Positions 16,424-25,414 of a stretch of 64,000 nucleotides of DNA are shown here, piece by piece; within the stretch, counting starts at the first letter, position 1; every line of letters starts with the position of its first letter. The DNA is taken from positions 62,001-126,000 of the forward strand of contig CAWGRQ010000026.1 of the NCBI GenBank assembly GCA_963824985.1, in the 5' to 3' direction. The DNA comes from JAFNAG01 sp963824985 (GTDB lineage: Bacteria; Acidobacteriota; UBA6911). Both the position numbers and the translations under genes were made by a program. The notes beneath the pieces were generated by a model. The model saw only the letters and a program-made list of their open reading frames with translations. It was not told where the DNA came from and ran no database searches.

Positions 16424-17095
16424 TCATTCGGATCGGTCTATGTGGACCACGAAGGCGGCGCCCACTTTGTCAGGCTGATCGATGCGGATGCGCCGGGCAA
16501 GTGAGGCGGCTTCCTCGACGCTCCCGACCCTGCCGACCAGGACGCGCCACAGATCAGGATCCCCTTCCCGTTTCACGATCTGAGCCGATCCGTAGCGATT
16601 CTCCATATCCTGGCGCAGAACGTCGGCCCGATCCCGATCCTGGAAAGCCCCCACCTGTATGGCGAAGCTGTCTTCCGCTGCGTCCGCAGGGATGGAAAGC
16701 AGCTGGAGACGAACCTGCGCGGTGCCGGGACCGACCATGTCGAGGGCGCGGGCGGCAGCATGCGACACATCGATGATCCGGTCCTTGACGAAGGGCCCGC
16801 GGTCGTTGATGCGCAGTTCGACGGCCTTGCCATTCTCGAGATTTTCGACGCGCACCCGCGTTCCGAATGGGAGAGTCCGGTGCGCCGCCGTAAGCACCTC
16901 CATGTCGTAAATCTCGCCGTTCGCCGCCCGCCGGCCATGATACGGCCGGCCGTACCAGCTGGCGATGCCGATCTCGGTCTGGCCCGGAACCATATCCGAA
17001 TCCGGTGCCTGCACCTGAACATGTTTCCCGCACGCGGAAAGCGCAGACGTCCCGATCAGCAGCCAGGAAACAAAACCCAGGCCAGAAATCTTCAA
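16424..17095 (-). CDS. rlpA: RlpA-type septal lytic transglycosylase lipoprotein with SPOR domain
   Basis: Starting at TTG 17095 gives MKISGLGFVSWLLIGTSALS followed by AC, a textbook lipoprotein signal with lipobox Leu-Ser-Ala-Cys, with GGAG 7 bases upstream. The nearest ATG (17191) would put 32 extra residues before it. The double-psi beta-barrel core is GIASWYGRPYHGRRAANGEIYDM, then LTAAHRTLPFGTRVRVENLENG, then INDRGPFVKDRIIDVSHAAA. The C-terminal 70 residues (FAIQVGAFQDRDRADVLRQDM) are a SPOR domain that binds denuded septal glycan. RlpA cleaves such glycans during daughter-cell separation. Convergent with the preceding gene, with 20 bp between stops. Confidence 0.92.
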   Translation of the reverse strand: MKISGLGFVSWLLIGTSALSACGKHVQVQAPDSDMVPGQTEIGIASWYGRPYHGRRAANGEIYDMEVLTAAHRTLPFGTRVRVENLENGKAVELRINDRGPFVKDRIIDVSHAAARALDMVGPGTAQVRLQLLSIPADAAEDSFAIQVGAFQDRDRADVLRQDMENRYGSAQIVKREGDPDLWRVLVGRVGSVEEAASLARRIRIDQPDKVGAAFVVHIDRSE

Positions 17096-17404
17096 GACCA
17101 AGCTCCAGTAGTTTCCGCAGAAACCGGGGGATAGCTGTGAACGCAATGGATTGTATGCAAACGAGGGGGCAGCCGAAAGCAAAATCGGCATGAAGTGAGA
17201 TGCCGGCCGCTGATGGGGTCAGGCCAGGGGAATTGCCGATGTTTTAGCCCCTTCAAAAGCAGCCACTGACAGATATTCGATGTCATATTCCACGGAGATT
17301 GTCCCGATCATTTCTTTTTCCTCCGACAATCCCGAACGCCGGCCAACACGCCCGTCCGGTCGAGGTGTGCCCCGGCTCAGAGCTGCTGCGCTCGCGAGCT
17401 CGAC

Positions 17405-17488
17405 ACACGGAGCAGGCAGCGCATTGCCGGGCAGGCAAAGCGATGTTTGATGGCCAGGGAGCCCGGCAATGCGCTGCCTGCTCCGTGT
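17405..17488. repeat. perfect 28-bp inverted repeat
   Basis: acacggagcaggcagcgcat and on to 17432 is repeated exactly in reverse at 17461-17488, separated by 28 bp. It lies in the gene-free stretch 17192-17650 upstream of the IS91-family transposase. There is no T-run after either arm. It could be an IS terminus, a protein-binding site or a structured RNA; nothing else is seen in this stretch. Confidence 0.75.
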
Positions 17489-17650
17489 CTTCCTTTCCGT
17501 TTCCCTCCTGCCATCCCCTCTCCTCACCTTTTTTCTCCTTGCCCTCCCGGATAGAAATGCTTATAAGACTGCCCTCACGTAAATATCCGCTCAAATCGGC
17601 TGTCAGACAGTTAGATGGGTAGCGGCCTTCCGGCCGCGGGAGGCTGATTC

Positions 17651-18687
17651 ATGGGAGAGGTCTACCCAAATCCTGCCGCCTACCTGCCCGAGGAAATCCC
17701 ACCCGGCTTTTGCGCATTGGTGCCTGCTGAACCGGATCTCATTGTTTGTGAAAGCGTTGGGACGTATATACCCCGCAATCCAGAAAAGACGGTTCTCTAT
17801 GGTGTTGTTGCAGGCCATCTGGAGACCTTCCTGGCCCGGCAACGGAAGCGAGACCGGGTGGTGCCGCGCTTCGTGGAACAGGAGCTGCGAGCATTTCTGG
17901 ATTGCGGCGTTTTGGCCCGAGGTTTTTTGAGGGTTCACTGCGATGCCTGCGGACTGGATCGGCTTGTCCCTTATTCATGTAAGGGAAGGTCGTTCTGTCC
18001 GTCGTGTGGTGGGCGGCGCATGGCCGACACAGCCGCGCATCTGGTGGATCGTGTTTTCCCCGAATTGCCGGTCCGGCAGTGGGTGCTTTCCGTCCCTTAT
18101 GCGTTGCGCTATCGCCTTGCTTACGACTCATCCCTGGTCAGGGATGTATTGCAGATCTTTGTACGAAATATCTTTGCTTCCATTCGCCGCAGGGCGGGCA
18201 TTCCTGCCTCGAACCGCCAGGCTCGTTGCGGCGCCGTGGCCTTCATTCAACGCTTCAGCGATGCGCTGAACCTCGATCCTCATATCCATGTCCTCGTTTT
18301 GGATGGCACCTATGTGATGGACGGCAAGGGCGTACCGGTGTTCCGGCGTGTCTCCCCGCCGACGGATAAGGAAGTTGCCCATGTGACGGAGCGCATTCAT
18401 CGCCGTGTTGCAAGGCTCATGGAGAAACGCAGTTTGGGTTCGCAAGCGGATCCGGACGAGGCAGATGGCCTTTGGCGTGACGAACCGTTGCTCGCCGAAC
18501 TCTACGGCGCCTCGGTCTCGGGGCGCGTGGCGACGGGACCGCGCGCCGGCATGCGCATCACAAGAGTGGGGGACGAGGTGGATCCCGAAGATGGCGCCCT
18601 CCCGTCGAGCCCCTGCTGTGCGTCGGTTTCCGGCTTCAGCGTCCATGCCGGCGTCTGCGTTCCTGCGCGCGACCGGGTCCGGCTGGA
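17651..18687 (+). pseudogene. IS91-family transposase, 5' part (gene split by insertion)
   Basis: Codes for about 345 residues of an IS91-type rolling-circle transposase: an N-terminal zinc-binding region (VHCDACGL, then CKGRSFCPSCGGRRMADTAAHLVDRV), PVRQWVLSVPYALRYRLAYD, and the HUH-type LNLDPHIHVLVLDG. Similarity runs to GFSVHAGVCVPARDRVRLE and stops at 18687, where a foreign cassette begins. The 3' part resumes at 22277 with RLCRYAGRPP. Joining 18687 to 22277 gives a continuous in-frame DRVRLERLCRYAG. The frame running on to 18808 inside the cassette is accidental. Confidence 0.93.
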
Positions 18688-18740
18688 AGACCTCCAGCCA
18701 GACTACAACCAAGTGGGGCCAGACAGGGTGGCGCTCAACC

Positions 18741-18995
18741 ATGATCGTGCTCGCGGTGCATCCATGGCACAGCGAGGAAGTAGCAGTGCTGCAGAGTTTC
18801 GGCGATAGAGCGGTTTTGGTGGAACGTGAAAATGGTGACCGGCGAATCATACCGGTTTCTTGGACATCGTTGGTTCCGCTCGCCTCGGGCCGATTGTCTG
18901 ACGGGAGGACGATCCGCATTTCGCCGCAGGCAGCGATCGACCTCAGCCGCTGGGTTTCAAGCAGGCTCGATCGGAAGCGCGGGGTCGAAGCATGA
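18741..18995 (+). CDS. small DUF5372-like protein
   Basis: 84 residues (MIVLAVHPWHSEEVAVLQSF, then RENGDRRIIPVSWTSLVPLASG). The HPWH opening followed by a beta-rich body and PxxWTxL matches the short DUF5372 proteins that I recall beside serine recombinase genes; I cannot verify this here. First gene of the cassette, co-directional with the two that follow. It has no catalytic motif and could be an accessory DNA-binding or directionality factor. Its start is about 53 bp inside the left junction. Confidence 0.6.
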   Translation: MIVLAVHPWHSEEVAVLQSFGDRAVLVERENGDRRIIPVSWTSLVPLASGRLSDGRTIRISPQAAIDLSRWVSSRLDRKRGVEA

Positions 18996-19118
18996 TCTCG
19001 ATTTTCTGCAACTTTTTTGACCTTCCCTCCGGTGCCACTGTTCGGAATCTGGTAGTCTTGGCGTTGAAGTGCGATCCGGTTGTGTGGAAGGCGAAGTCGG
19101 GCGCGCATCGCAACTGGG

Positions 19119-20048
19119 ATGGCGATGGAGCATTCAACCTGGGAAAAGCTGGAAGCGGCAACCGTGGAGCGGATCCCCGGCGGCATCCGGATCCGCGGCC
19201 GCACATTCACGCCGGAAGAACTCTCCAGAATCAAGATGCTCGTCGAGACCTCGCCCGAGGAGCATCGATTCGCGCTCTCGAAACGGGTTTGCAAAGAGCT
19301 GGGGTGGATTCAACCCAATGGGCGGTTGAAGGACCGCTCCTGCCGCGATGTGCTTGCGCGGCTCGACGAGATCGGATTCATCCGTCTTCCACGCCCGCGG
19401 CGTCCATCCGTGAGAAGGAGCCCTGTGGCGATCACGGAGCGATCCGCACCGCGGCCGTTGGCATCCTTTGGTGCGCGCGATATCAAAGCAGCCTCGTTCC
19501 GGATCGTGAGCGGAACACGCAATCTCGAACAAGAGAGGTTGTGGAACGAGTATGTGGAACGCTACCACTACCTGGGATACGGCGTGCCCGTGGGGCCACA
19601 CATCAAGTACTTTGTAACCCTCGCTGGAGAGCCGATCGCCTGCCTTTGCTTCGCGGGCGCAGCGTGGCGAGTGGAGGCGCGGGATCGCTGGATCGGCTGG
19701 AACTTCCAAGAACGCGAACGGAACCTTCGCTACGTCGTGAACAACACACGTTTCGTGATTTTCCCCTGGATCAACGTGCCCAATTTAGCGTCACGGATGC
19801 TGGCGCTAGCCGCGAAGCGGATCGCCTCCGATTGGCAGCGGCTGTACGCATATCAGCCTTTGCTGCTGGAGACCTTCGTGGATTCGGAGCGGTATGCAGG
19901 CACCTGTTACCGTGCCGCGAACTGGCTCCTGGTGGGCTATACGAAAGGCCGCGGCAAGCTGGATCGCCAGTGCAAGGCCAATCTGTCCAAGAAGGCTGTC
20001 CTGCTCTATCTACTGACGAAAGATGCCACGAGACACCTGCGAGGCTGA
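19119..20048 (+). CDS. DUF4338 (DruA-like) protein
   Basis: 309 residues from ATG 19119; a GTG start at 19080 would add 13 residues. The core RYHYLGYGVPVGPHIKYFV, then LCFAGAAWRVEARDRWIGW, NNTRFVIFPWINVPNLASRML and VDSERYAGTCYRAANWLLVGYTKGRG is the DUF4338 fold, to which DruA of the Druantia defence system belongs. The N-terminal about 90 residues look like a DNA-binding region (VCKELGWIQPNGRLKDRSCRDVLARLDEIGFI). No DruB-E genes and no DruE helicase are nearby, so this is not a Druantia system. Its place between a DUF5372-like gene and a serine recombinase, inside a mobile cassette, suggests a mobility-related role. Confidence 0.85.
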   Translation: MAMEHSTWEKLEAATVERIPGGIRIRGRTFTPEELSRIKMLVETSPEEHRFALSKRVCKELGWIQPNGRLKDRSCRDVLARLDEIGFIRLPRPRRPSVRRSPVAITERSAPRPLASFGARDIKAASFRIVSGTRNLEQERLWNEYVERYHYLGYGVPVGPHIKYFVTLAGEPIACLCFAGAAWRVEARDRWIGWNFQERERNLRYVVNNTRFVIFPWINVPNLASRMLALAAKRIASDWQRLYAYQPLLLETFVDSERYAGTCYRAANWLLVGYTKGRGKLDRQCKANLSKKAVLLYLLTKDATRHLRG

Positions 20049-20170
20049 GGATCAAGGCTGCTGTGGTTCGTCCGTGCGCTGCGAACCGCAGCGGCTGCTA
20101 GTGTGGTGGGCCAAGCTGGTTCATCAGATTCTGGTTCACGAAGCGATGAAGGCCCGTTGGGAGAATCGTG

Positions 20171-22264
20171 ATGAGAGACAAGATACAAGCACTGCACCTC
20201 AAGCGCCGGGCTTACGTCTATGTCCGTCAGTCGACAGCGACGCAGGTCTTTGCGAACACCGAGTCAACGGCGCGGCAATACGCCTTGGTTGAACGCGCTC
20301 GCGCGCTGGGCTGGCCGGAAGACGCTGTCGACGTGATCGACGAAGACCTGGGACGAAGCGGAGCGACGGCAGATGACCGGAATGGATTTCGGCGTCTTGC
20401 CGAGGCCGTTGCACACGGCAGGGCAGGAGCAATCTTCACCCTGGAAGTTTCACGGCTGGCGCGCTCATCGCAGGACTGGCAGCGCCTGCTCGCTTTGTGC
20501 GGCGTGGCTCAGGTCGTGGTTTGCGACGAGCATGCCATCTACGATCCACGCGAGGCGGATGACAAGCTGCTGTTGGACTTCAAGGGGACGATGTCGGAAG
20601 CCGAACTCCACTGGCTGCGTCTGCGGCTCAATGGGGCGCAGCGTCGCAAGGCTCAGCGCGGCGAACTGCATTTTGCCGCACCCACGGGCTACGTTTGGGG
20701 CGACGGGGGGTTCGAGATGGACCCGGACCTGGCTGTGCAGCGGGCGATGGGTATGATCTTCGAACGTTTCGCGACTGAGCCGACGGCAAATGCCGTGATA
20801 CGATGGGCACGCCGAGAGGGGTTTCGAGTACCAACGCGGCGCAGCTTCGCCGACGGCACGACCGCCCTGACGTGGAAGCCGCTGAGTGTGAGCCGGCTGA
20901 AGGAGATCCTGAAGAGCCCGATCTATGCAGGTGCGTATGCCTACGGCCGCCGCCGTGAGAAAAAGATACTCGTCGATGGCGAAATACGTACGGCCCGTCA
21001 GTCTCAAGCGCGGCAGGAGTGGATCTCACTGATTGAAGGATCTCACCAGGGTTTCATTACGTGGGAGACGTATTTGAGCAATCTCGATAAGCTCGCGGAC
21101 AACGCCGCTCGCACAACCTCACGCGGAGCGCCTCGCGAAGGCCACGCCCTGTTGAGCGGCATTTTGCTTTGCGGCCGTTGTGGGCGCCGCATGCGGACGG
21201 TCTATTCCGGCAAGGCCGGCAACCGCTGGATCTACATATGCCATGGTGAGCAGGACCGCGGCGCGCGTGTATGTTGGATGGTGAGTAGGCAGGCCATCGA
21301 TGCAGCTGTCGAAGATCTCCTGCTGCGGATGATCGTGCCCACCGAACTGGAACTCTCGCTTGCCGTCGAGCGCGAAGTCGACGCTCAGGCCGATTCGCTG
21401 GAAGAACAGTGGAAGCTTCGTTTCGAGCAGGCCGAGTACGAAGCGCGGCGAGCCGAGCGGCGCTACAAGGCCGTGGATCCGGACAACCGGGTCGTCGCCC
21501 GCACGCTTGAGAGCGAGTGGGAAGCACGGCTGCAGGAGCTCGCGGAGGTCCGCCGGCGCTTGGAGAACGCAAAACGCGAACACCGCGTGCAATTGAGCGA
21601 TGAAGATCGAAGTCGGATTCGTGCGTTAGCCCGGGATCTACCCGCGGTCTGGCGCGCTTCGACCACGACGCCAGCGGATCGTAAAGCGATGTTGCGACTC
21701 GCCATCGAGGCCGTGACAATCCATCCGATTGACGTACCGCAACGCCTCACCCAGATCCGTGTGCAGTGGAAAAGTGGCGCCGTCGATGAATTCAACGTCG
21801 ACCGTCCAGATAACATTCGCACTCCGAGCGCGGCTGTTGAACGTATTCGCCAGCTCGCATCACTCAGACTATACGATCACATCATCGCTGAAAAGCTCAA
21901 TGCCGAAGGTGTAAAATCAGGGACGGGGCGCGCATGGACATCGAGCGCAGTCAAGCATGTGCGTTTGAACCACAATATTTTGAGCTCCACAGCCGTGCTC
22001 TCTCGACGCAACCCATTGCCCGATCGCCATCCCGACGGGCGATATTCGATCCGCGGCGCCATGAAGCGCTTCGGTGTTTCGCACCGGCAGTTATTGCGCT
22101 GGGTTGAGTGCGGCATGGTGCAGGGCACGCGCGAGGATTTCGGAGGATACCAAAGTGTCTGGTGGCTGACAATAGCTCCGGAGACGGAGGCGCAAATCGA
22201 AAAACGGAAGATTGGAAAGCGATCACAAAATGCCAGGGTATCGGGCGAAGGAGATGCATTATGA
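20171..22264 (+). CDS. large serine recombinase
   Basis: 697 residues from ATG 20171. The resolvase-type catalytic domain has Ser21 in AYVYVRQSTATQV, plus DLGRSGATADDRNGF and FTLEVSRLARSSQDWQRLL. The recombinase domain follows (TGYVWGDGGFEMDPD, then LKEILKSPIYAGAYAYGRR). A zinc ribbon lies in the middle (LLCGRCGRRMRT and downstream CHGE and ARVC cysteines), followed by a coiled-coil, charged region (about 395-480) and a C-terminal helical region with GVSHRQLLRWVECGMVQGTREDFGGYQSVWW, an HTH-like segment. It probably catalyses insertion and excision of its own cassette. The last codons lie 12 bp from the right attachment junction. Confidence 0.95.
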   Translation: MRDKIQALHLKRRAYVYVRQSTATQVFANTESTARQYALVERARALGWPEDAVDVIDEDLGRSGATADDRNGFRRLAEAVAHGRAGAIFTLEVSRLARSSQDWQRLLALCGVAQVVVCDEHAIYDPREADDKLLLDFKGTMSEAELHWLRLRLNGAQRRKAQRGELHFAAPTGYVWGDGGFEMDPDLAVQRAMGMIFERFATEPTANAVIRWARREGFRVPTRRSFADGTTALTWKPLSVSRLKEILKSPIYAGAYAYGRRREKKILVDGEIRTARQSQARQEWISLIEGSHQGFITWETYLSNLDKLADNAARTTSRGAPREGHALLSGILLCGRCGRRMRTVYSGKAGNRWIYICHGEQDRGARVCWMVSRQAIDAAVEDLLLRMIVPTELELSLAVEREVDAQADSLEEQWKLRFEQAEYEARRAERRYKAVDPDNRVVARTLESEWEARLQELAEVRRRLENAKREHRVQLSDEDRSRIRALARDLPAVWRASTTTPADRKAMLRLAIEAVTIHPIDVPQRLTQIRVQWKSGAVDEFNVDRPDNIRTPSAAVERIRQLASLRLYDHIIAEKLNAEGVKSGTGRAWTSSAVKHVRLNHNILSSTAVLSRRNPLPDRHPDGRYSIRGAMKRFGVSHRQLLRWVECGMVQGTREDFGGYQSVWWLTIAPETEAQIEKRKIGKRSQNARVSGEGDAL

Positions 22265-22276
22265 GCGGAGCTTCGA

Positions 22277-22829
22277 GCGATTGTGCCGCTATGCGGGCCG
22301 TCCTCCGGTGGCAACGGAGCGGCTGTCGCATTTGTCGGACGGCAGGCTGCTCTATCGGCTCAAACGGCGCTGGCGCGATGGAACCACGCACGTGATCTAT
22401 GAGCCCCTGGAACTGATGGAACGGCTCGCAGCGCTTGTACATCCGCCCAGGTTTAATATCACAAGGTACTACGGAATGTTCGCGCCTGCGGCAAGCCTCA
22501 GGCCCCGGGTGATTCCGGAGGCAGAAACTTCACCTCCGCTTCGGCATCGGGGCTGTCAATTCGCAGTCGAGGCTCCAGCAGCCGATCCCGAAAAGACCAA
22601 GGGAAAACGTGGCTGTCAACCGAGAAATTACCCATGGGCAACACTCATGGCGCGTGTGCTCGAGTTGGACGTTCTCGCTTGCCCCCGCTGTGGCGGTCGC
22701 ATGAGAATTGTCGCGGCAATCAATCCACCGGATGCGATCAAAAAGATATTAGCCTGCCTTGGCCTCCCCACGAGGGCCCCGCCCATAGCTCCTGCGATAT
22801 CGGATCCAGAGTCGGCGTACGAATGGTAG
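22277..22829 (+). pseudogene. IS91-family transposase, 3' part
   Basis: Resumes the interrupted IS91 gene: RLCRYAGRPPVATERLSHLS, then YRLKRRWRDGTTHVIYEPLELMERLAALVHPPRFNITRYYGMFAP, and a C-terminal LDVLACPRCGGRMRIVAAI zinc knuckle. Its stop at 22829 is natural for the family. Taken with 17651-18687 it gives a transposase of about 529 residues with no other defect visible. Confidence 0.92.
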
Positions 22830-22839
22830 CCGAGCAACC

Positions 22840-22911
22840 AATCCGCGCTGCGATTAGGTGTGCGTGTGCCCAAATGGCAGGGCGAAACTGCTAATCCGCT
22901 CTGCAATTAGG
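22840..22911. repeat. 19-bp imperfect direct repeat downstream of IS91
   Basis: aatccgcgctgcgattagg (22840-22858) recurs as aatccgctctgcaattagg (22893-22911), 53 bp apart, just after the transposase stop. It may be part of the IS91 terminal (ori or ter) region. Confidence 0.5.
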
Positions 22912-23130
22912 CACACCTGCGTCAAAAAGTCGGTCTCGGAACAAAAATTTTGGCCTTATAATGCTGCTTGGCAGGGGCAAAAGCTCTTACATAACCAGGA
23001 ATCGGAAGTTGACGCAACGATGGGCAGCGGTTGCACCGGGAGGTTTCGCCGAAAATTCAGGCAGCCAATTTTACCTATCCTTCAGTTGTCAAGGTCGGGC
23101 TTGAACATCGCATTCTTCATGGAGGTAACC

Positions 23131-24327
23131 ATGATTCGAGCGATATCTGTTCTCGTCTTCTGCTCCGTTCTGATCGGCCCCACGGTCCGGCCAGTCAAGA
23201 AGGAATCGTTGCAGGCAAATTCCGCCTCATTGCCCGGCATTGCAGTGACAGGCGGAGGCGGATTCTTATACACCTCCGCCGTTACCGGGGCGAGAAATGC
23301 AGCGAGTCTTGCGGGAAGCGACATCAGAGCCCAGACTCGCGGCGTCCTCGACCGGCTGGCCTCTGTCCTCAAGGATGCCGGATCCGGCCTCGATCGTGTC
23401 GTCATGGTCAATGTCTATCTTCGAAATACCTCGGATTTCGCGGCCATGAACGAGGTCTACCAGACCTACTGGCCTAAGGATCCCCCAGCAAGAACGACCG
23501 TGGCTTCGGACCTGGGCGCTACGAATCTACTGGTGGAGATGTCGGCAGTTGCAGTTCTGAACGTGATGCCGCGGCAGGTCGTGCAGCCGCCGGATTGGAT
23601 CAAATCTCCGAATCCATACAGTTATGGGATCCTTTCGGGCGACACAATGTACCTGGCGGGATTGCTTGCCCGCAACGGTAAGGACAACCTATTTATGAAA
23701 GGGGACATCAAAGCCCAAACCAAAGCGATCATGGAAAACGCGACGGAAATTTTGAAAACCGGAGGCATGGCTATGTCGGATGTGGTCGCCACCCGGATCT
23801 ACATCACGGACACCGCATTCTTCCAGGATTTAAATGCAATATACCATCTCTATTTCCCCAAAGATCCGCCGGCCGGCTCAACAGTCAAATCGGCGCTCAT
23901 GAGTCCGGATGCGGTCGTCGAAATCAGCTTCATCGCCGTGAAAGCCGATGACAGACAAACTATTAATGTGAAGAATCCGGACGGCAGCCCCGCGCAACCG
24001 AATCCGAACTTCAGCACAGCAATCCGCGTCGGCAACCGCTTGTTCGTCTCAGGGATACTCAACAATGACGTTACAAACAGAGGCAACGTCCTGGCGCAGA
24101 CCAGTGCAACTCTCCAGCGCATCAAATCGATCATCATGGTTGCTCGATTCGGATGGCATGATGTAGTAGAGTCGCTGGTTTATGTGACCGATGCGAAGAA
24201 CATGCGAACTGCGTATTCCGAGTACAAGATCTTTCTCGACAATCCGATCGCTGTCCAGACGGGACTACTGGACCCCGACGCGCTGGTCGAAATCATATGT
24301 ATCGCAGACAAAAATAGAACTCGTTAG
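23131..24327 (+). CDS. secreted protein with three tandem RidA (YjgF/UK114) domains
   Basis: 398 residues from ATG 23131 with GGAGG 7 bases upstream. A signal peptide covers about 1-20 (MIRAISVLVFCSVLIGPTV). Three RidA units follow at about 25-148, 150-280 and 285-398. Each has the fold markers: xLxxSGxx, DIxAQTxxxLxxLxxxLxxAG, VxxxxVYxxxxxxFxxMNxxYxxYFPxDPPAxxTV and a final VEIxxIA. The catalytic Arg of RidA deaminases (PPARTTV) is kept only in unit 1; unit 2 has PPAGSTV and unit 3 NPIAVQT. Single-domain RidA proteins are cytosolic imine deaminases that work as trimers; an exported single-chain triple unit is unusual. I infer a pseudo-trimer with one active site or a binding role. Confidence 0.88.
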   Translation: MIRAISVLVFCSVLIGPTVRPVKKESLQANSASLPGIAVTGGGGFLYTSAVTGARNAASLAGSDIRAQTRGVLDRLASVLKDAGSGLDRVVMVNVYLRNTSDFAAMNEVYQTYWPKDPPARTTVASDLGATNLLVEMSAVAVLNVMPRQVVQPPDWIKSPNPYSYGILSGDTMYLAGLLARNGKDNLFMKGDIKAQTKAIMENATEILKTGGMAMSDVVATRIYITDTAFFQDLNAIYHLYFPKDPPAGSTVKSALMSPDAVVEISFIAVKADDRQTINVKNPDGSPAQPNPNFSTAIRVGNRLFVSGILNNDVTNRGNVLAQTSATLQRIKSIIMVARFGWHDVVESLVYVTDAKNMRTAYSEYKIFLDNPIAVQTGLLDPDALVEIICIADKNRTR

Positions 24328-24562
24328 CAAACTCTGTGGGTCCATTCCAGCTCCGATAGCGCGCCAAGAGTATGATTGTTAGTGCCGGTTTGAAAGGGAT
24401 CCATTCTTACCGGAATAAGATGTTGCCACCTTTAGCCCGGACATAGGTTGCCGTCCCTGTCTCTGCATCGCAGATACGATTCCCCCCCCAAGTTTGATTT
24501 CAAAGGCACATTACAGCATCCGGCTATTCTCCTGCGCGGTCAGGATTCGCTTGGGCTCTGGG

Positions 24563-24886
24563 TCAAACCCTGTTTTTGGCGTCCGTCTTGACCGATTCGA
24601 TCACCAGGTAGAGCTTGTCGGCACTGTTGACCTTGCCCCACACGCACCACAAGTGGTCTGGCGTGATCTGTGGACACTGTTCCAGGAGTTCCCGGATAAT
24701 CGGCTTGAAGGGATCCAGTTTGCTGCTGCGGGGTTTGCGGGCGATCGGCTTTGGCAGGGGACAGTCCAGGTACTTCCGTACCGCCTTGCGGGATACATGA
24801 AGCTGACGGGATATCTGCCTGACCGAAAGCCCATGTTCGTGACTCATTCGGTAGATGGCTTCGATTGTTTGGGGATGCATCACCAT
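24563..24886 (-). pseudogene. IstA-like transposase N terminus, truncated
   Basis: 107 codons. Residues 1-75 (MVMHPQTIEAIYRMSHEHGLS, then VRQISRQLHVSRKAVRKYL, then ...KLDPFKPIIRELLEQCPQIT) are the helix-turn-helix and linker of IS21-type IstA proteins. After CPQIT the expected DNA-binding and DDE integrase regions are absent; the remaining 32 residues have no similarity. An internal deletion in the element explains this. It could still bind the element ends and repress relatives in trans; that is inference. Confidence 0.75.
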
Positions 24887-24961
24887 GGGTTCATTCCTCC
24901 CGGTGTGATCCCTCTATAGCGCCAGCCGAACCGCGGTGCCAAAGCGTTGTTCTTTACAATC

Positions 24962-25414
24962 TCACCTGGCACCCCCTCCGGATTCGCCAAGTGTCTGGAA
25001 AATCATGACTTGGGAAATAGCTAAGTTGTTCTTTACAATCTCTTCCAGCCCGGGGCCCGTCATCCAAACCCGCGCGGGAAGCTGCTTCAGGTCGATAGCC
25101 AAGTTGTTCTTTACAATCAGCCCAAGGCGACGCTTCTGGTTCCGCTGCTGCTGCTTCTGGCGGTTTTGCTCGACATAGGTCTCGTGCGAGGAACGGTAGT
25201 TGCGTTGGTAGTCCGGATGGTTATCCCGCCATTTCTTCTGGCTCTCGAGACATGCCTGGTGGTATTCGGGGTCAATGGTGATTTTCTTGCGGTGATGGTT
25301 GTGTCGCCGCGGTCGCTGGCATTCAGGAGAACCGCAGACGGTTTGCCTGGGATGGAATGGAGAAGGATCGAAGGTTTGATGGCAGTAGGGACAAGAAGGC
25401 TTCCTGGCGTTCAT
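24962..25414 (-). CDS. zinc-finger companion protein of IS21-like elements
   Basis: 150 residues. The N terminus has CPYCHQTFDPSPFHPRQTVCGSPECQ, a Cys2-Cys2 zinc finger, followed by a strongly basic Arg/His/Gln-rich helix (RRHNHHRKKITI, then QNRQKQQQRNQKRR). The C-terminal third contains two IVKNNLAI repeats separated by about 25 residues, a pattern I recall from similar proteins beside IS21-like transposases. It appears complete, unlike the neighbouring transposase gene. It probably binds DNA or RNA; the true role in transposition is unknown. Confidence 0.65.
   Translation of the reverse strand: MNARKPSCPYCHQTFDPSPFHPRQTVCGSPECQRPRRHNHHRKKITIDPEYHQACLESQKKWRDNHPDYQRNYRSSHETYVEQNRQKQQQRNQKRRLGLIVKNNLAIDLKQLPARVWMTGPGLEEIVKNNLAISQVMIFQTLGESGGGAR

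Larger units (their letters stand above)
18688..22276 (+). mobile_element. 3589-bp serine-recombinase cassette inserted in the IS91 transposase
   Basis: The boundaries were found by rejoining the interrupted gene. GA at 18686-18687 and GA at 22275-22276 are the only shared bases, consistent with the 2-bp crossover of serine recombinases and no longer target duplication. The cassette carries three same-strand genes (DUF5372-like, DUF4338/DruA-like, large serine recombinase). The recombinase stop lies 12 bp from the right end and the first gene starts about 53 bp from the left end. There are no obvious terminal inverted repeats. Because the split host gene is otherwise intact, the insertion looks recent. 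Confidence 0.88.

Noticed and set aside
19119..20048. Druantia anti-phage system
   Set aside because: Only a DruA-like (DUF4338) gene is present; no DruB-E or helicase gene, and the gene lies in a recombinase cassette.
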